A DNA stretch of 64,000 bases. It comes from Bombus terrestris (lineage: Eukaryota > Arthropoda > Insecta > Hymenoptera > Apidae). The stretch lies in assembly GCF_910591885.1 (NCBI RefSeq), contig NC_063278.1, positions 19,979,989 through 20,043,988 of the forward strand. The letters are read 5' to 3'. The position numbers were made by a program, and so were the translations under genes. The notes under the pieces are model-generated. The model had not been told where the DNA came from. It made no database searches and saw only the letters and a program-made list of their open reading frames with translations. This document shows positions 1 to 13,716 of this stretch, in pieces (within the stretch, counting starts at the first letter, position 1; the number at the start of each line of letters is the position of its first letter).

Positions 1-737
<737 letters not shown>

Positions 738-853
738 TTATTAATTTTTCTTTGGTTAATTGACTTAATATATATTTATGAATTGAAAAACACTTTGTTA
801 ATTTGTAGCTACAAAGTTTTATTATAAATAAATTTCCTTTTTTTTCATATTAG

Positions 854-2468
854 AATTGAAAATTCAACTGTTTTTAATAAGTCAGAACCTAATTCCAAAA
901 GTAAAAGTTGTTTGGTAATTGAAGATTGGAATGTTTTACAAGAAGGTGTACGACAAGCATGTGCATTAACGAAAACCCTAAAACTTGATGATGCATTACC
1001 AAAAAATATACAAGAGTTAATTACTGACGTTCCAGACAATATAGATAATTTATTAAAAAGGTATATTAATAAAAATATAATTATGTTTCATATAATTTCA
1101 TTAGTCACTGTATTTGAAATATACAACTAATGATTTTCCTTTCTCAATTTAAAAATCATTTTAATTACTCAGATTTGTTTATACATCTGTAATATATGAT
1201 GCACAGCAAGTAAAATTACCACGATTGAAAGATCCTAATCGACCTGCTTGGGTATTTCCAAGAGTATATGGTATATCTAATACAAGAAAAATGTGAGTAT
1301 GAATCATCTGTATGATTACATTTACTTCATATTTCTTAATTTAAAATTTTAGTTCTATAACAAAGAATATGTTGTAGGCATAATTTGACAAAGAAGTTTT
1401 TACAACTTTGTGAATCATTATGTGGATTAAATGATGCACAATACAAATCAATAGTTCATGATGGACTTGCATCTATGTGTATAGGTATATTATTAAAAGA
1501 AAAATATTATAAAATATACATTAAACTTCATGTATTATATGTGTTGCACATTTATATATAATATTTCTATTTTTAATGATCATAAAAGACAATAATATTA
1601 TAAAGTATTTGACTTTTTCAGTTACGATTATTATAAACCAACTAGGAATATTTATGATTCATAACTTTAAAATCATTACTTTTATTATTTGTACAAGTTA
1701 ATTAAGATATTTTATTAGCACATTTTCGTGTATATGTCTATTCACAACCCCGTAATTTGTCACTTCATATATTTTAGGGAAAGAAAACGATTTTATAAAA
1801 TTTTCCTTAAAAATGGATATAATGATGACATCTTCGATACCTCTAGCACCTATAGCTGATGTAAATATGGATAACGAATATGCAGTTCCTAATCTTCACC
1901 CACTACATTATACTGTTGGTTTATCTAAATTGGATATTGATAACACTGAGGATTTATATCGTAAGTTGATTATAGTTATAGAAAGCTAGATTATAGTTTA
2001 TAAATCATAATTAGGAAATTTAAACATGTACATTTTAACATTATAGCAATTGATAGAGAATCACCATTAATGAATGTTCACACTATTTTTATAAATCATA
2101 ATCCAGAGGAAGTTAAAAATATAACTGAATTGCCAGTCACTGAAGATCAAATTCACGCACGTTCAATGATGAAATCATTTACTGTAGCAGCAACTTGTGC
2201 CCGACAAAAGTTTGGATTAAATGTGAAGAAGTTACCTGAACCTATTGTTGTGCAATGTGTTCAGTCAGATGGACAAAATTTTCATTTCTCTGTATACCAA
2301 CTTAATACCTTAGATGTTGATGGCAAAGAAGGAATCAAAAATTTTTGGTGGTCAGAACCATCAATAAAATTATATGAAAAAGCTGTATATGAAAATGGGC
2401 AACCTTGTCTTACAGGCTACAATCGTGATGTTTTTAATAGATTTCTTGCATTTTATAAAAATAAATAA
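854..2468 (+). CDS. mRpL37: Mitochondrial large-subunit ribosomal protein mL37 (partial, 3' five exons)
   Basis: Component of the mitochondrial large ribosomal subunit. Exons seen: 854-1060, 1173-1292, 1378-1484, 1778-1960 and 2047-2468; all junctions are GT/AG and phases agree. The C-terminal part matches my memory of vertebrate MRPL37: a 'VVQ-x-V-x(2)-DG-x(2)-F-x-F-x-V-x-QLNT' stretch, then D-x-(D/N)-x(2)-EG-(I/V)-KN, and a final '(R/K)FLA-x-Y' before the TAA stop. This is the PDCD9-type family that also includes mS30; the C-terminus favours mL37. The N-terminal targeting region is missing from the window. The gene runs toward Cdk20 and ends 245 bp from it (convergent). Confidence 0.9.
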
Positions 2469-2486
2469 AATAAGATAATTATTGAC

Positions 2487-2492
2487 AATAAA
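2487..2492 (+). terminator. Poly(A) signal of mRpL37
   Basis: AATAAA lies 18 bp after the mRpL37 stop codon. Another AATAAA overlaps the stop itself. Usage is inferred from position only. Confidence 0.5.
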
Positions 2493-2713
2493 CTCGTACG
2501 TCCTTTTTAAGAAAATATTCGAATTTTATGTACCTATAAAAATATTTATAGCTCTTATTCTATCAGCTTTAAAATGATTAAAATTAAATAATCTCGAAGT
2601 TTATTATAGTTAAACGTATAATTTATTTGTGTGGTCACTTCTATATATTATATCTTAGTGTATATATTTCTGTTTTATTAATTATATGTGTACTTTGTTA
2701 ATATGAACATTTA

Positions 2714-4207
2714 TTATATAATAGTTAACAGATTTTTAAAAAGGGTAGTAGCTTGAATGTCTGTATTAATTTCTTTCTGCTTTATTTGATAGCGATGACT
2801 AATTTGTGGCTTTATCAAATGTTTTGAAGAAACATATGGTTTAATATGGAAATATGGATGTTGTAATGCCTGAAATAAGAAATAAGAAATATTTTAATTT
2901 TTGTTAGTAATTGCTTGCTGTATTTATTTTATTACACACTTCATCAGCTGTCAGACGTTGTGATGAATTGTAAATAAGAATTTTACTAATTAGATCAAGA
3001 GCTTCTTGTTCAGTATCTTCAAGAATTTCATCCCATGATATTCCCTTATGGTATGGAAATGTAATTTTATTATAATCAGGTAATATACTTAAATCTGGCC
3101 ACGTTTCTGATGTAGGAGAACCTAAATATTTTAAAACTATTGCTAACTGCTCAATATCTGTCTCTCCCTGTAAGTTTGACGTTTACTATATAATTCATAT
3201 CAAAATTAACATCAATAATTGAGTAAAAATAGAAATGTCTTACAGGAAATAATGGTGATCTGTTATATAATTCACCAAAAATGCATCCAATAGACCACAT
3301 ATCAATTGCTGATGTATAATATCGTGCACCATATAATAATTCAGGTGCTCTATACCATCTAGTGGCAATTTGGTGAGAATATGGTTTTGTTACATTCTTC
3401 CACAATAATCTTCCTAAACCAAAATCAGCAATTTTCAAAATACCTTTTTCATTTATCAGTAAATTAGCAGGTTTTAAGTCCTAAAAATAGTATTTTAGTA
3501 TTCTCACTATAATTCAATAGAATTTTAAAGGTAAAAAGTAAATAAACCAAAAATTTAAAATATATAACATTCTATGTATAAATTTAATATGTATGTAATT
3601 AAAGTTCTTCAGCTATACTTATTATTATTATTATTGTTGTTGTTGTTGTTATTATTATTATTATTATGCTTAAGTTTATATTAAAAAATATAAATATTTC
3701 CTACTCTATGTATTATATTTTTTCCATGTATATATGCAATGCCCTCTAAAATCATTTTTGTATAAATTTTTATTTGAACTCGAGTTAATAATATATCATT
3801 GTCTCTTATTATTTCCCATAGACCTGTCGGCATATATTCAAATACCATTATAAAATCCAAACCAGTAGGGAAAGCATCTAATAACTCTATGACCTGTATT
3901 AAACAATCTTTTTTATTAAATTTATTTCTATATTATTAATAAGGAAGTTCTTTTTTTATAAAATTGTTTATATGAATTATATACATATATATTATATATA
4001 AAGTAATTGAGATAAACATACATTGGGATGTTTTAATTGTTGTAAAATTTTTATTTCTCGAATAATAGATATGGATATACCATTATCAATATTCTTTAAG
4101 AACAACTTTTTTAATGCAACATCCTTTTCTGTTTCCACATCATGCGCTTTTAAAACAATACCTTGTGCTCCTTTTCCAATTTTCCCTGTGACTATATATC
4201 TCTCCAT
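2714..4207 (-). CDS. Cdk20: Cyclin-dependent kinase 20 (cell cycle-related kinase, CCRK)
   Basis: CMGC Ser/Thr kinase. In other animals it activates ICK/MAK kinases and controls cilium length and the cell cycle. Five exons in transcript order: 4022-4207, 3705-3893, 3244-3480, 2940-3167, 2714-2869; total 996 nt, 331 residues (human protein 346). Visible: glycine-rich loop GKGAQG at about 11-16, AxK lysine near 33, HRD at 124-126 followed by LKPAN, DFG at 144-146, and an ATRWYRAPELLYGAR block, which is nearly identical to CDK20. The usual PSTAIRE helix reads ISISIIRE. DFG is followed by LGR, not the common LAR. The start is the only ATG before the G-loop. The exon 4 donor (GTGTGT) is the least certain boundary. 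Cdk7 or Cdk8 are less likely because of the GARxY and short C-tail. Confidence 0.93.
3618..3667. repeat. TTA/TTG trinucleotide repeat
   Basis: A (TTA)n tract interrupted by five TTG/TGT units lies inside the second Cdk20 intron (3481-3704). It is a simple sequence with no visible effect on splice sites. Confidence 0.95.
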
Positions 4208-4868
4208 ATTCAAGATATTTATGAGTTAATATCAATTATAATATTAAAATAATTCCACATTTTAGACATAAATAAGATTGTTTTTATTTTTTAGCAAATA
4301 TACTATATTTGTTAAAATATATGACATAATTTTATAAGTTTACAGTATATATATTTTCTTTCATTGAAATTTTTATCTCTTTCTCTCTCTTTCTCTCATT
4401 GAAATTTATGGACATAATTTAATAAACGAAAAGCTGAATAAATATATCATAATGCTTATACGTAATAGCACCAGGTCTCGGTTTCGTTACATAGTAACGT
4501 CAATGATGTCAACTAATGGTTTCCATAGTTACAATTGAAAATGCTTGACTAACCTTATCTTTGGTTAGCTGTGATTAAAGCCTGTTTTCCACTTGCGACT
4601 AATCGCGCAAGACGACAAAACCCATCGTTGAATATGACATAATTTTCACCAGCAGTTTTATAGCAGTCAATTAATGTAAACAGTGAAGGCAATAAGTGGG
4701 AAAATCAGTCATAATCTATTGATATAATATATGTTAGTAAATTTCAAAAGTGATAAATTATATATGTATCTATAATGTATGAATAAAATGTAGGAATTGG
4801 AATAGAATATATTCTGTAGCTAAAACTTTATAGTAATTTTAATGGAAATTTATTAGATATTTGTAACT
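4208..4868. promoter_or_regulatory. Shared divergent promoter between Cdk20 and Mcm8
   Basis: 661 bp separate the start codons of two divergent genes. It contains two near-palindromic X-box-like motifs, GTTACATAGTAAC (4486-4498) and GTTTCCATAGTTAC (4519-4532); each has one mismatch to the RFX consensus RYYNYY-N1-3-RRNRAC. No TATA box is obvious in either direction. A CT-rich run sits at 4376-4397. Transcription starts are not resolved. Confidence 0.6.
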
Positions 4869-7800
4869 ATGAGTAATAGAAAATCGAACAATTTTTATAA
4901 GAACAAATGGTATCTTGGTAAAAAGAAGTCATCAAAATCTAAAAACAGTAAGATATTCTTTGTTCATTTTGATAAATCTATAGTTTTAAATAATTTAGTG
5001 AAATATAATCAAATACAATTAATGAATTTGTGTTTACCTTTTGTACATATGTACATCACATTTTTATTTTAATATTTGAAATATACGAAACGTTTTTTTA
5101 AGTATTGATTATTTAGTGTGTTGTAATATAGTAAAATGACGTTAATTATATGTGAAAAGGAGAAATGATGATCGTCTTTTTTATCACATATTGCTTCTTT
5201 TTATATTCAAAGAAACTTATTAAGGTAAGCTCAATAATTTATGACTCAAAGCCAACATGAATTTATGAAGATCATACATAAATGAAAGTATCAATATGGG
5301 TTTCTAAGTTATTAAATTATCATTAGATGTTTAATTATCATGCTTAATTTGACTGTTACAACATTGACTGCCATAGTGTTAATACTTTTTTCAGTGTCTT
5401 AAGTATATAATGTTTTTATGCATATATCATATACTTTTGTATTTTAGATTACATAGCCTATATTGTGTATATATAAATAAAGATATGCTTGTAGACCACA
5501 GGTGATTTTCATAATAGATGAATGCAAATTAGTAGTAGCCCATGTAGTCTCTTAGAAAATATAATTGTGAATCATTGTTGATTTATATATTAATCAATAT
5601 GTTAATAGCTAATAATTAGGATGTTTACCACTATGTGATGCATCTAAATAACATAATAATCTTTAAATTTTCTCATTTTATTTAGCATTCTTAATTAGCT
5701 TGGTTGGATGTATGCTTAATTACATAATCTTGGTATTGATTTATTTGATTAACTATCAGGATTTATAAGTATTTTCATAGACATAATATATATTACTAAC
5801 ATTTCATGATATAAGAGATTAAGATAGAAAAAGAATAATTGCAATTTGTATTCAATAACAAAATGTTGTAATTAGAAATATATAATAGAAATATAACAAG
5901 TATAGAACACTACATTTTAAGAAGTGTTTATATGTAGAAGCAGCGTACTATTAAATTAACAGTTATAATATTGAAATATAAATAATGAAGATGGGATTTT
6001 ATTAACAAAAAGTGCAGTTGTATGTATGGATACATTTGTAAGTATAGTTGTATCATAAAAAGATAAAACTTGTTGAATTATACAAAATTTTCTATTATGG
6101 TTTTCTTCTACTTTCATTTAAAATAAAGCTATAATCTTGTCTAGTTATTAGACTTAATGTTTACATAGAGTGGTTCAAACATAATGTCACGAAATGTTTT
6201 TTCTTAAATTATTAAAGGTGACAAATTTCATTTTTCGCATTTAATTGGAATATTGAGCTTTTCTACAAAATAAATAGTTCTACAAAATAAACTGCTTGCC
6301 TTATCTGGGAGAAAGAAGATGGATCTTCGACTAGTTTTTCATATATACCTGCACACATTTGATATCCATTAACATATTTTATTATTTCATTATTATATTT
6401 ATATTAATATTATATTATATATATTATTTTATTATTATCACGTTTAAATTAAAATAGCTATTATTATAAATTAGAATATGTGTACTGTATCATAGTGTTA
6501 TGATTTGTAACATACTTATTAGAAAAATACTCTAGTTATTAGTTTAAGTGTATTACTGTGAGAATTTTCAATACAGCAGGGCTTACGTGAAATAATAGCA
6601 AATTAATTATAAAAATAATAGGTAAATGAATAATTGATATTATCTTACGAAATAGAATAATTGTTATTATCTTATGGAAGCGATTGGAAAAAGCTCAAAT
6701 TCAAACTTCAGTTTGAATTGATGATATTTATTTTTAATTGAGTTATAAGACATTTCTTATAACCTCGCATATGCATGTTACGTACGAACTTTCATCTCGA
6801 ATATTCAAGCACGTTCCACCCTCTCTGTATATAAATAAAAGCTTTCGAGACCAGGTCATTTTATCCGTTCGTTGGTAACTAATATAGACGCATACGTTGT
6901 CACAGACGCTTAATTCTATGTAGAATTCTTCGTTGTAGTAGTAGCAGTTTTTCGCAAATATCTCGTAAATAGACTCTTTGTATGTATCTGTTCAAAAACC
7001 CATGTCCTCGGTTTTATTAGGTCATCCCATAAGTTCGTGCCGACTTTTGTGTATACATTTCATGTGTCGATTTATAAACATACGGCGATAAGGGACCAAT
7101 GCACTTGAAAAATGGGAAGAAGTTGTACAACGAGAGGGGGATTACATTTTTTCATGAAACTGAAAGGTATGTAAACAATCTTAACATATATAACCGCTCG
7201 AAAAACGGAACGAACTTATGGGATGACCTAATACAATATACAATTGGCCGGGAGCGGTGTTCAGCTGGATATTTTGACTGGCAAGTTAAGTCAATACAAG
7301 GACATTTGCTTTAATGCATTTATAAAGAATACCCATTTCCATTGACAAGTTAAATTAACTCAGCCATTTGAAAAATCAATTTTGTAAAATCATTTCTACT
7401 AAAACAAAGTTTAGTTGTCACATAAGCGATTTTTCGGAGACCTCAATGACCTACCAGGGGGTCTTTCCATTTCTACACGCATGGACTAGGCAGTCTATGC
7501 CACCATCGGCTGATCGCCACGCTATTGTTTCTGCTTGTCAGTTGTCAGTTTATAAACTTGTAATGATTGGCAATTAAAATTTTATCGAATGATGAATAAT
7601 AAAAAAAGAACAATCAATAAATGCAAAATTCTGTATCTAATACATATGTGTATGTATTATTACCGTTTTGTGTATCTATTGTTAATATTTGACAGAAACT
7701 CAAAATTTAATGGTTTTATTTACGTTTTTCAATAGTTTAAAAATATTTTTTTGCTTTTTTACTGTTACTATTCAACCATCTGAATAATAGTTTGTGTCCT

Positions 7801-10800
7801 TGTAATCACCAAACATTCTTATAATTTGCAAAAAAAGCAAATTTAATAAACATAGGAATAATAAATAACAGATAGCAAATATTAATGGTAAATAGTAAAT
7901 AATTTATATAATTCTGATCCATGACTCATCTGTTGGAAAACTCCAAACTACAATAAACCACGTGTGGCGGACTTGATTCCGACAGGCACAATATAAATCT
8001 GTAGCAGTTCCTCAAGGAATTTTCCTGAACCACACTTCTGTGAAGGTTTTTTCTTCGACGACGAGGCAGTTTTCGCCTGCTCTCGCAAACGGAACAAGGC
8101 CGTTGACCACTAACATGTGTAGGAAAAAGTTGCCAGGATCACGCCTCCAACCACATATTAAAAAGAATCATCGAAATCGGAGAGACTGAGTTCTATCTGT
8201 ACATACACCAAAACATGTCTTCTTTCGTGTATATTAGAAATTTGTCAGGATAGGTTCGCTTGCCAAAAAGCATTACTGTCTTTCCTATTCTGTGACCAGA
8301 TCTTTTAGAACCTTAGACATAGTCTTTATTCTCTGACAATATGACGTCACGGTCGCGTCACTTGCCATTAGTAAACTATCTTACTCTTTATTTAACTAAA
8401 TAGTCATATTATCGACATCTCATAGTTCAACGACCTGGCGATCGATTTTAACCCCAAACATTCAGTCGAGCATCCTGCCAAGGTCGTTACTGATTCCTCC
8501 TCCTAAATAGCGGTGGGCTATTTGCCATAATATCGTTAAGAAAATGTGTTGCCACTAACACATACATCAATTATTCGAAATCGCTTACATATTGAAGTAT
8601 TTATATTTGAAAATGATTAATGTAAAAAATACTTTTACTTTCACTTTGTCAAATTTAGTGTATGGAGTGATTTTATTTTGATTTTTGATGTTTTTCATTT
8701 TCGTATTTGTAAATCCTTTTAACGATTGTCTTAAAGTCAGTTTTTATTACAATAAAGATGAATAATATGTCAATATATTAAGACCATAGGACATTTTTAC
8801 TTTTGTTTAATTGGTTGATGCAATAAAATCGTTCATAATAGCAATCCTCTAATCATTTTAAGCAGTGTATTTAAGCATTAAACGTTAGATTCTAATGGCA
8901 TAATAATCAAACTTTTATTTGTTGGAATTTTAATTTTGATATACATATAAACTTATTTATGTTATATCTATATAATTAATAATTTATAGATTACAATGAC
9001 AATCAAAACGATGAAAAGAAATGTCAACGTTTGGACCCTATTGAAACATATAATTTATTAAACGTAGATAATACTTACGTAGATTTCAATATTCCATACT
9101 ATGGATGGAAGCTATTTTTTTCTGATGAAGGTAGAAACATTTTTTATATTTCTTATTAAATTGCGTTAATGGCAAATTGAAATACAATAGTTATATAAAA
9201 ATAATTCATAGATAAGTATTAATGTTGGAAAAATAATTTGTTTTTTAGTTTATAAAAATGACTCTGATACTGTTAAAAAAATACAAATAGTAGAAAGATT
9301 TATAAATAGACATCAACGATTGTCAACATTACTTTCGTTGGAAAATTTAGAAAATGGCATAATTTTTATTATTGACATATGTGAATTATACAATGATAAA
9401 ATTTTTATGGATGAATGGTCTGATTTTAAGAAAGATATATATGAAAATCCATTGCATATCTTAAATTCTTTTAAATTGGCTATACATCAGGTATACTTAT
9501 AATATTTTTTTATAATTAGTATATTTATTCACGAAATATTAAGTTCTGTATTTTTAGCAAATTTTAAATACAGTACCACGAAAAAGTCTAAGTTCTGCAA
9601 ATATTATAAGTACACTTTCTACTGTTAGAATAAAAATATTAAATTATCAACCGATTATGTGTTTGCAAGATTTGAAAGCAAATTCTTACGGTATGTATAC
9701 AATTCCTTGAGTAATAAAGATAATAATTTTGTTTAATTCTGACCTAATTCTATTTTTGTATATTTAATTTTCTTAACAGGGAGATTAGTATCAATTAGAG
9801 GCTGTGTAATAAGAGTAGGCCACATAAAACATCTTGCGCAATGGATTATGTTCGCTTGTCGTAAATGTAATTTACAGAAAATAGTGAAACAGCCATTAGG
9901 AGTTTATACAGTTCCAAGAATATGTAATACATGTGGCATGTCTAAATTTCGTGTGATATTAGATTCATCATTGGTGAAAAGTATCTCATTTCAAACAATT
10001 AAAATACAAGAACTTTTAAATAACGATCAGGTTCGTACTTCTATTAGAAATAAAAAAGATCATTTTTATTTTGTGTGCGTATGCTTATATAAATGAAGCT
10101 CAGAGTTACAATTCATTTTAATAAATTTATTATGTTATATACTATGTATAAAACTACTCATTAATTTTTGAGTAAATTGTTTCGAACAATTAAATTTATA
10201 CTTTTACTCAAATGAAATTTTTAAAAATTATATTTTTTAAAATAGTCATAATAATTCATCATAATAATTCGTCATAAACATAAATAATATAAAAGAATTG
10301 ATTCTTCATAGCATTACTCTTTCATATAGATAGTGTGAATAATATTGCTACAAAAGAATAAATAATTTTACTTATAGATTTAAAAACTGTCCAAAATGAA
10401 TTAACTTATAACTCATTAATATTGCTGGCTTGTTTTATATATGTACATATCTTTTTTCGTACAGAACAGTAAAGGAAGTATGCCTAGAATGATTGACATC
10501 GAATTAATGGATGACTTAGTCAATACTTGTATGCCTGGAGATGATATTACTTTAACAGGAATTATAAAGGTAAAGTGTACTTAGATATATGTGGTAGATT
10601 ACAAAAGAGTTTCGATGTTTGCAATTAAGTGTTTAATTTATATTTGTAATCGATTTTCGAGCAAGTTAAGGCATTTATATACACGAATTGTTTCACATTC
10701 AAATAATTCTTTTGAGAAACTAATTTTTCTATTTTATAATGTTCTCATTTTAACTAAATATTTTTATCTTTAAGCATATTTTTGCATCGCTAGCTTTAGA

Positions 10801-13281
10801 TAATTCGCCTATATTTTATTAAAAACATATAATCTATGTTTTTTTATTCATATTACAATGTTATGATCTGACATACTGTGTTACATAGGGTAATAATAAT
10901 GCAAAGCCTCGAAATAAGATCTCATTTTCTTTGTACATGGAAGCTATTACGATAATTAATAATAAACAAAGACTTCAGGATAAAAATATCATAAATAATG
11001 AAATGTCGATAAAGGATTATTTAGCAATAAAGGTATATGAATTGAAAATATATGTTATAATTTAAGTAATCTATTCTGTGAAGTATTTATGTTTTATTAA
11101 TTCTGATAGGAGGTATATAACACACCAAATATTTTTCCGCTGTTGGTACATTCCTTATGTCCAAGTATATATGGTCATGAAATTGTCAAGGCCGGACTGA
11201 TGTTGAGCTTATTTGGTGGAAATGTAGAAAACTCAGAATCACGAGAAAATATTCATGTATTAGTAGTTGGTGATCCTGGTCTTGGAAAATCGCAAATGTT
11301 ACAAGCTTGTGAGCGAATTGCTGTCAAAGGTACAACAAAACGAATAAGAATTTTATTATATAATTGTATAGAGGATGTCTGAGCAGATATTGATTTTTTA
11401 GTTTACGTCGCTATTTTAGAAGTTACTATTATAAAAGTTGAATGATTTTATATTCCGATGTTATTAATTTTCCTGTAGATGAGCACATAAAGATTATGTG
11501 AAGGTCAACTTTTTTTTTTTTAATGGAATCGTATATCTTTTAATACATTAATTGGTGCAGTTCGATACTCTTTATAACAATTAATAATATCAGAATATAT
11601 AAAGTCATTCAACCTTTACCTGAAATATTTTTTGCTACGGGTAATAAAAGTGACGTAAATCAAGATGCCAATATCAGGTGAGACACCTTGTATATTATCG
11701 AAGAATTTGTAACAACGATTTTTATAGGTGTATATGTGTGTGGAAATTCAAGTACATCTTCTGGTTTGACAATAACGCTAACAAAAGAAAATAAAAATAA
11801 TAAATTTAATTTAGAACCAGGAGCATTAGTTTTGACAGATAGAGGCTGTTGTTGTATTGATGAATTTGACAAAATGCATAAACAACATTCGGTAAAGCTG
11901 TTAGAACTATTTAGAGCTGTTTTGCTATAAAGCTATTAAATATCAAATTAATAAAAACTTAGCATTCTTAATATCATATTCGTATAATGAATAGTTGATT
12001 ATGGTTTATCACTTTATATTAAAAAGCAAATTGTTTAAATTATAGGTTTTATTAGAAGCTATGGAACAACAAAGCGTAAGTATTGCTAAATCGGGAATAA
12101 TATGTTCTCTTCCTGCTAGAGCATCAATTCTCGCAGCTGCTAATCCAATTGGTGGTCGATTTAATAGAACTAAAACAGTACTGCAAAACTTAAAAATGAG
12201 TGTCCCCCTCTTGTCACGTTTTGATCTAATATTTTCATTATTAGATGAACCGAATAAGGTGCATACTTAATATTTAATAGTTATACATACACAAGTGAAT
12301 ACTTCTAATTAAGATTATATTTTCTGTTTACAATAGCATATAGATGATTTATTATGTAATCATGTTATGTCAATTCATGGTGATTTCAACACAACTAATA
12401 GTGTGCAAAGTAGTACATCTCAACATATAAATATACCACATACAACTAAACTTTCATTAAGGTAATTAAAACATATTAGACATAATAATTGTTCAACATA
12501 TATAAACATATATTTATTTTTTATAAAAAAATTTTTAGAGATAGACTGAAAGTTCCTATAGCAGAAAATACGAATATCATTCCACAGTCAATTCTCAGAA
12601 AATATATTGCGTATGCACGGCAATATGTTAAGCCGAAGTTAACTAAAGAAGCAGCTAACATATTACAAAATTATTATTTAGAGCTCCGAGATCAGAATAA
12701 TAAAGTTGGTGGTTTATCTGTCTGTAATAGACAATTAGAAGCCATGATACGATTAACAGAGGTTCCATTATTTTTGTGTTTATTATTTTGAATTTTTAAT
12801 CTATGCATATACATATGTATAAATTTTGAATTGAGATATCTTTTTTCTCATGAAACGAAAATTAAAATTCTTACATAGGCTAGAGCAAAATTGGAATTAC
12901 GTACAGAGGCAATAGAAACAGATGCTTTGGATGTGATAGAAATTTTACAACATACGTTTGATGACAAAATTACAAATTGCCAATCCTTAAGTACAAAAAA
13001 TATAACTAATCGAAAAGTAAGTAAGTTAATATAGATTTACGAGAGACTGTGAGGTACTAATATGTATTTTTTGTTCAAAGATTAAAGAATTTATAAAGAT
13101 ACTAAGAAAAGAAGCAGTTTCTAACAATAGTAAGATATTTTCTATGAAAAGATTGCGTGAAATCGTATCGGATAAGAAAATTTTGATGGATGACTTCTCT
13201 GAATTTATTGCGAAATTAAACGAAAACGGCATTTTATTGAAAATGGATAGTAATACGTTCAAATTTATTTCTTTAGATTAA
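4869..13281 (+). CDS. Mcm8: DNA helicase MCM8
   Basis: MCM-family AAA+ ATPase. MCM8 works in homologous recombination and crosslink repair (with MCM9 in many animals; with Rec/Mei-MCM in flies). Fourteen exons: 4869-4947, 8990-9130, 9249-9490, 9558-9690, 9780-10030, 10465-10569, 10889-11032, 11110-11329, 11728-11891, 12046-12258, 12337-12461, 12539-12761, 12879-13016, 13081-13281; 2379 nt, 792 residues. Visible: YYGWKLFFSDE typical of the MCM8 N-domain, two CxxC zinc-binding pairs (CRKC and CNTC), Walker A GDPGLGKS at about 419-426, Walker B CIDEFDKM near 480-487, and an arginine-finger block LLSRFDLIF. Exon 1 (26 basic codons, phase 1) is inferred: it starts with ATG, has a GTAAGA donor and its phase matches exon 2 across a 4-kb intron. 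Donors of exons 5 (GTTCGT), 10 (GTGCAT) and 12 (GTTCCA) are weak, but protein alignment supports them. Confidence 0.93.
6795..6870 (+). promoter_or_regulatory. Heat-shock-element plus TATA promoter-like block
   Basis: A run of inverted pentamers, GAA at 6799, TTC at 6804, an imperfect GCA at 6809 and TTC at 6814, fits the nGAAnnTTCn heat-shock-factor pattern with one weak unit. It is followed after 11 bp by TATATAAATA (6828-6837). The 180 bp downstream contain no long reading frame. It could be an LTR or the promoter of a non-coding transcript. Function is inferred. Confidence 0.35.
7020..7228 (+). mobile_element. Internally deleted mariner element
   Basis: Inverted termini GGTCATCCCATAAGTTCGT (left) and its complement (right) are flanked by TA target duplications at 7018-7019 and 7229-7230. 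Between them, a frame starting near 7098 reads ALEKWEEVVQREGDYIFS and then a stop, which fits the C-terminal end of a mariner transposase. Only about 209 bp remain, against roughly 1.3 kb for an active element, so it is non-autonomous. Confidence 0.85.
7960..8530. other. GC-richer island inside Mcm8 intron 1, unclassified
   Basis: Base composition rises clearly above the flanks, with several CpGs, and no reading frame over about 60 codons. It starts near a TGTGGCGG motif followed by AATATAAA. This is compatible with a solo LTR or other old insert, but I see no target duplication or matching end. Confidence 0.35.
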
Positions 13282-13374
13282 GTATATATATAATGTTTAT
13301 TACATTATTTCATTGTGTTTCTCGAGATCTAAGTAATTTATGTTGTTACACTAATTTTATGACACTGTAATTGT

Positions 13375-13380
13375 AATAAA
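13375..13380 (+). terminator. Poly(A) signal of Mcm8
   Basis: AATAAA lies about 94 bp after the Mcm8 stop codon, before the convergent end of the next gene. Position-based inference. Confidence 0.55.
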
Positions 13381-13553
13381 CAACACATAATATTTGTATT
13401 AATGATTAGCATCAAATGCTGTGATATGATGATGTTTTTCAAAATTATTATAAGATTGTACTACAATATTACATTTGGCATTATTGTTGATAATATAAAA
13501 TAAACAAATTTACATTACATTACATTATATTATCTGTTAGTTTTCACACGTTT

Positions 13554-13716
13554 TTACACTTCAAAACAGTCAGCTTTACACGGGAGACGCCAATACAGGT
13601 ACAGACAGCATCTTGGTTTTGGTTTATGAAAACAACCAGGTCTGCGACAAGGTCTTTTGGGGATATATATCTTTGGTTTTGAAGCACGTGCTGGAGGTAT
13701 AGTAACCTTGCAAAAT
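13554..13716 (-). CDS. Probable 3' exon of Cys-rich gene A
   Basis: Open frame of 53 codons ending in TAA, preceded by a good acceptor (TTACACAG). The peptide is basic and cysteine-rich (RRPGCFHKPKPRCC, WRLPCKADC) and ends CFEV. It is on the same strand and directly downstream of the 90-codon Cys/Pro-rich frame at 13965-14237, so I infer it is that gene's terminal exon, but I could not find a donor with matching phase. It may instead be an alternative last exon. Confidence 0.5.

Larger units (their letters stand above)
4948..8989. other. Mcm8 intron 1 (4 kb), transposon-bearing
   Basis: AT-rich intron with no convincing host exon. It holds a short mariner remnant (7020-7228), a TATA/heat-shock-element-like block (6795-6870), and a GC-richer, gene-free patch (about 7960-8530). 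The other 13 Mcm8 introns are all below 0.5 kb, so the length here probably comes from insertions. Confidence 0.6.

Noticed and set aside
11594..11677. Possible extra exon inside Mcm8 intron 8 (acceptor ATATCAG, donor GTGAGA, 84 nt)
   Set aside because: In the phase required by the neighbouring exons it meets a TAA stop, and MCM8 needs no residues there. It could only be a poison exon.
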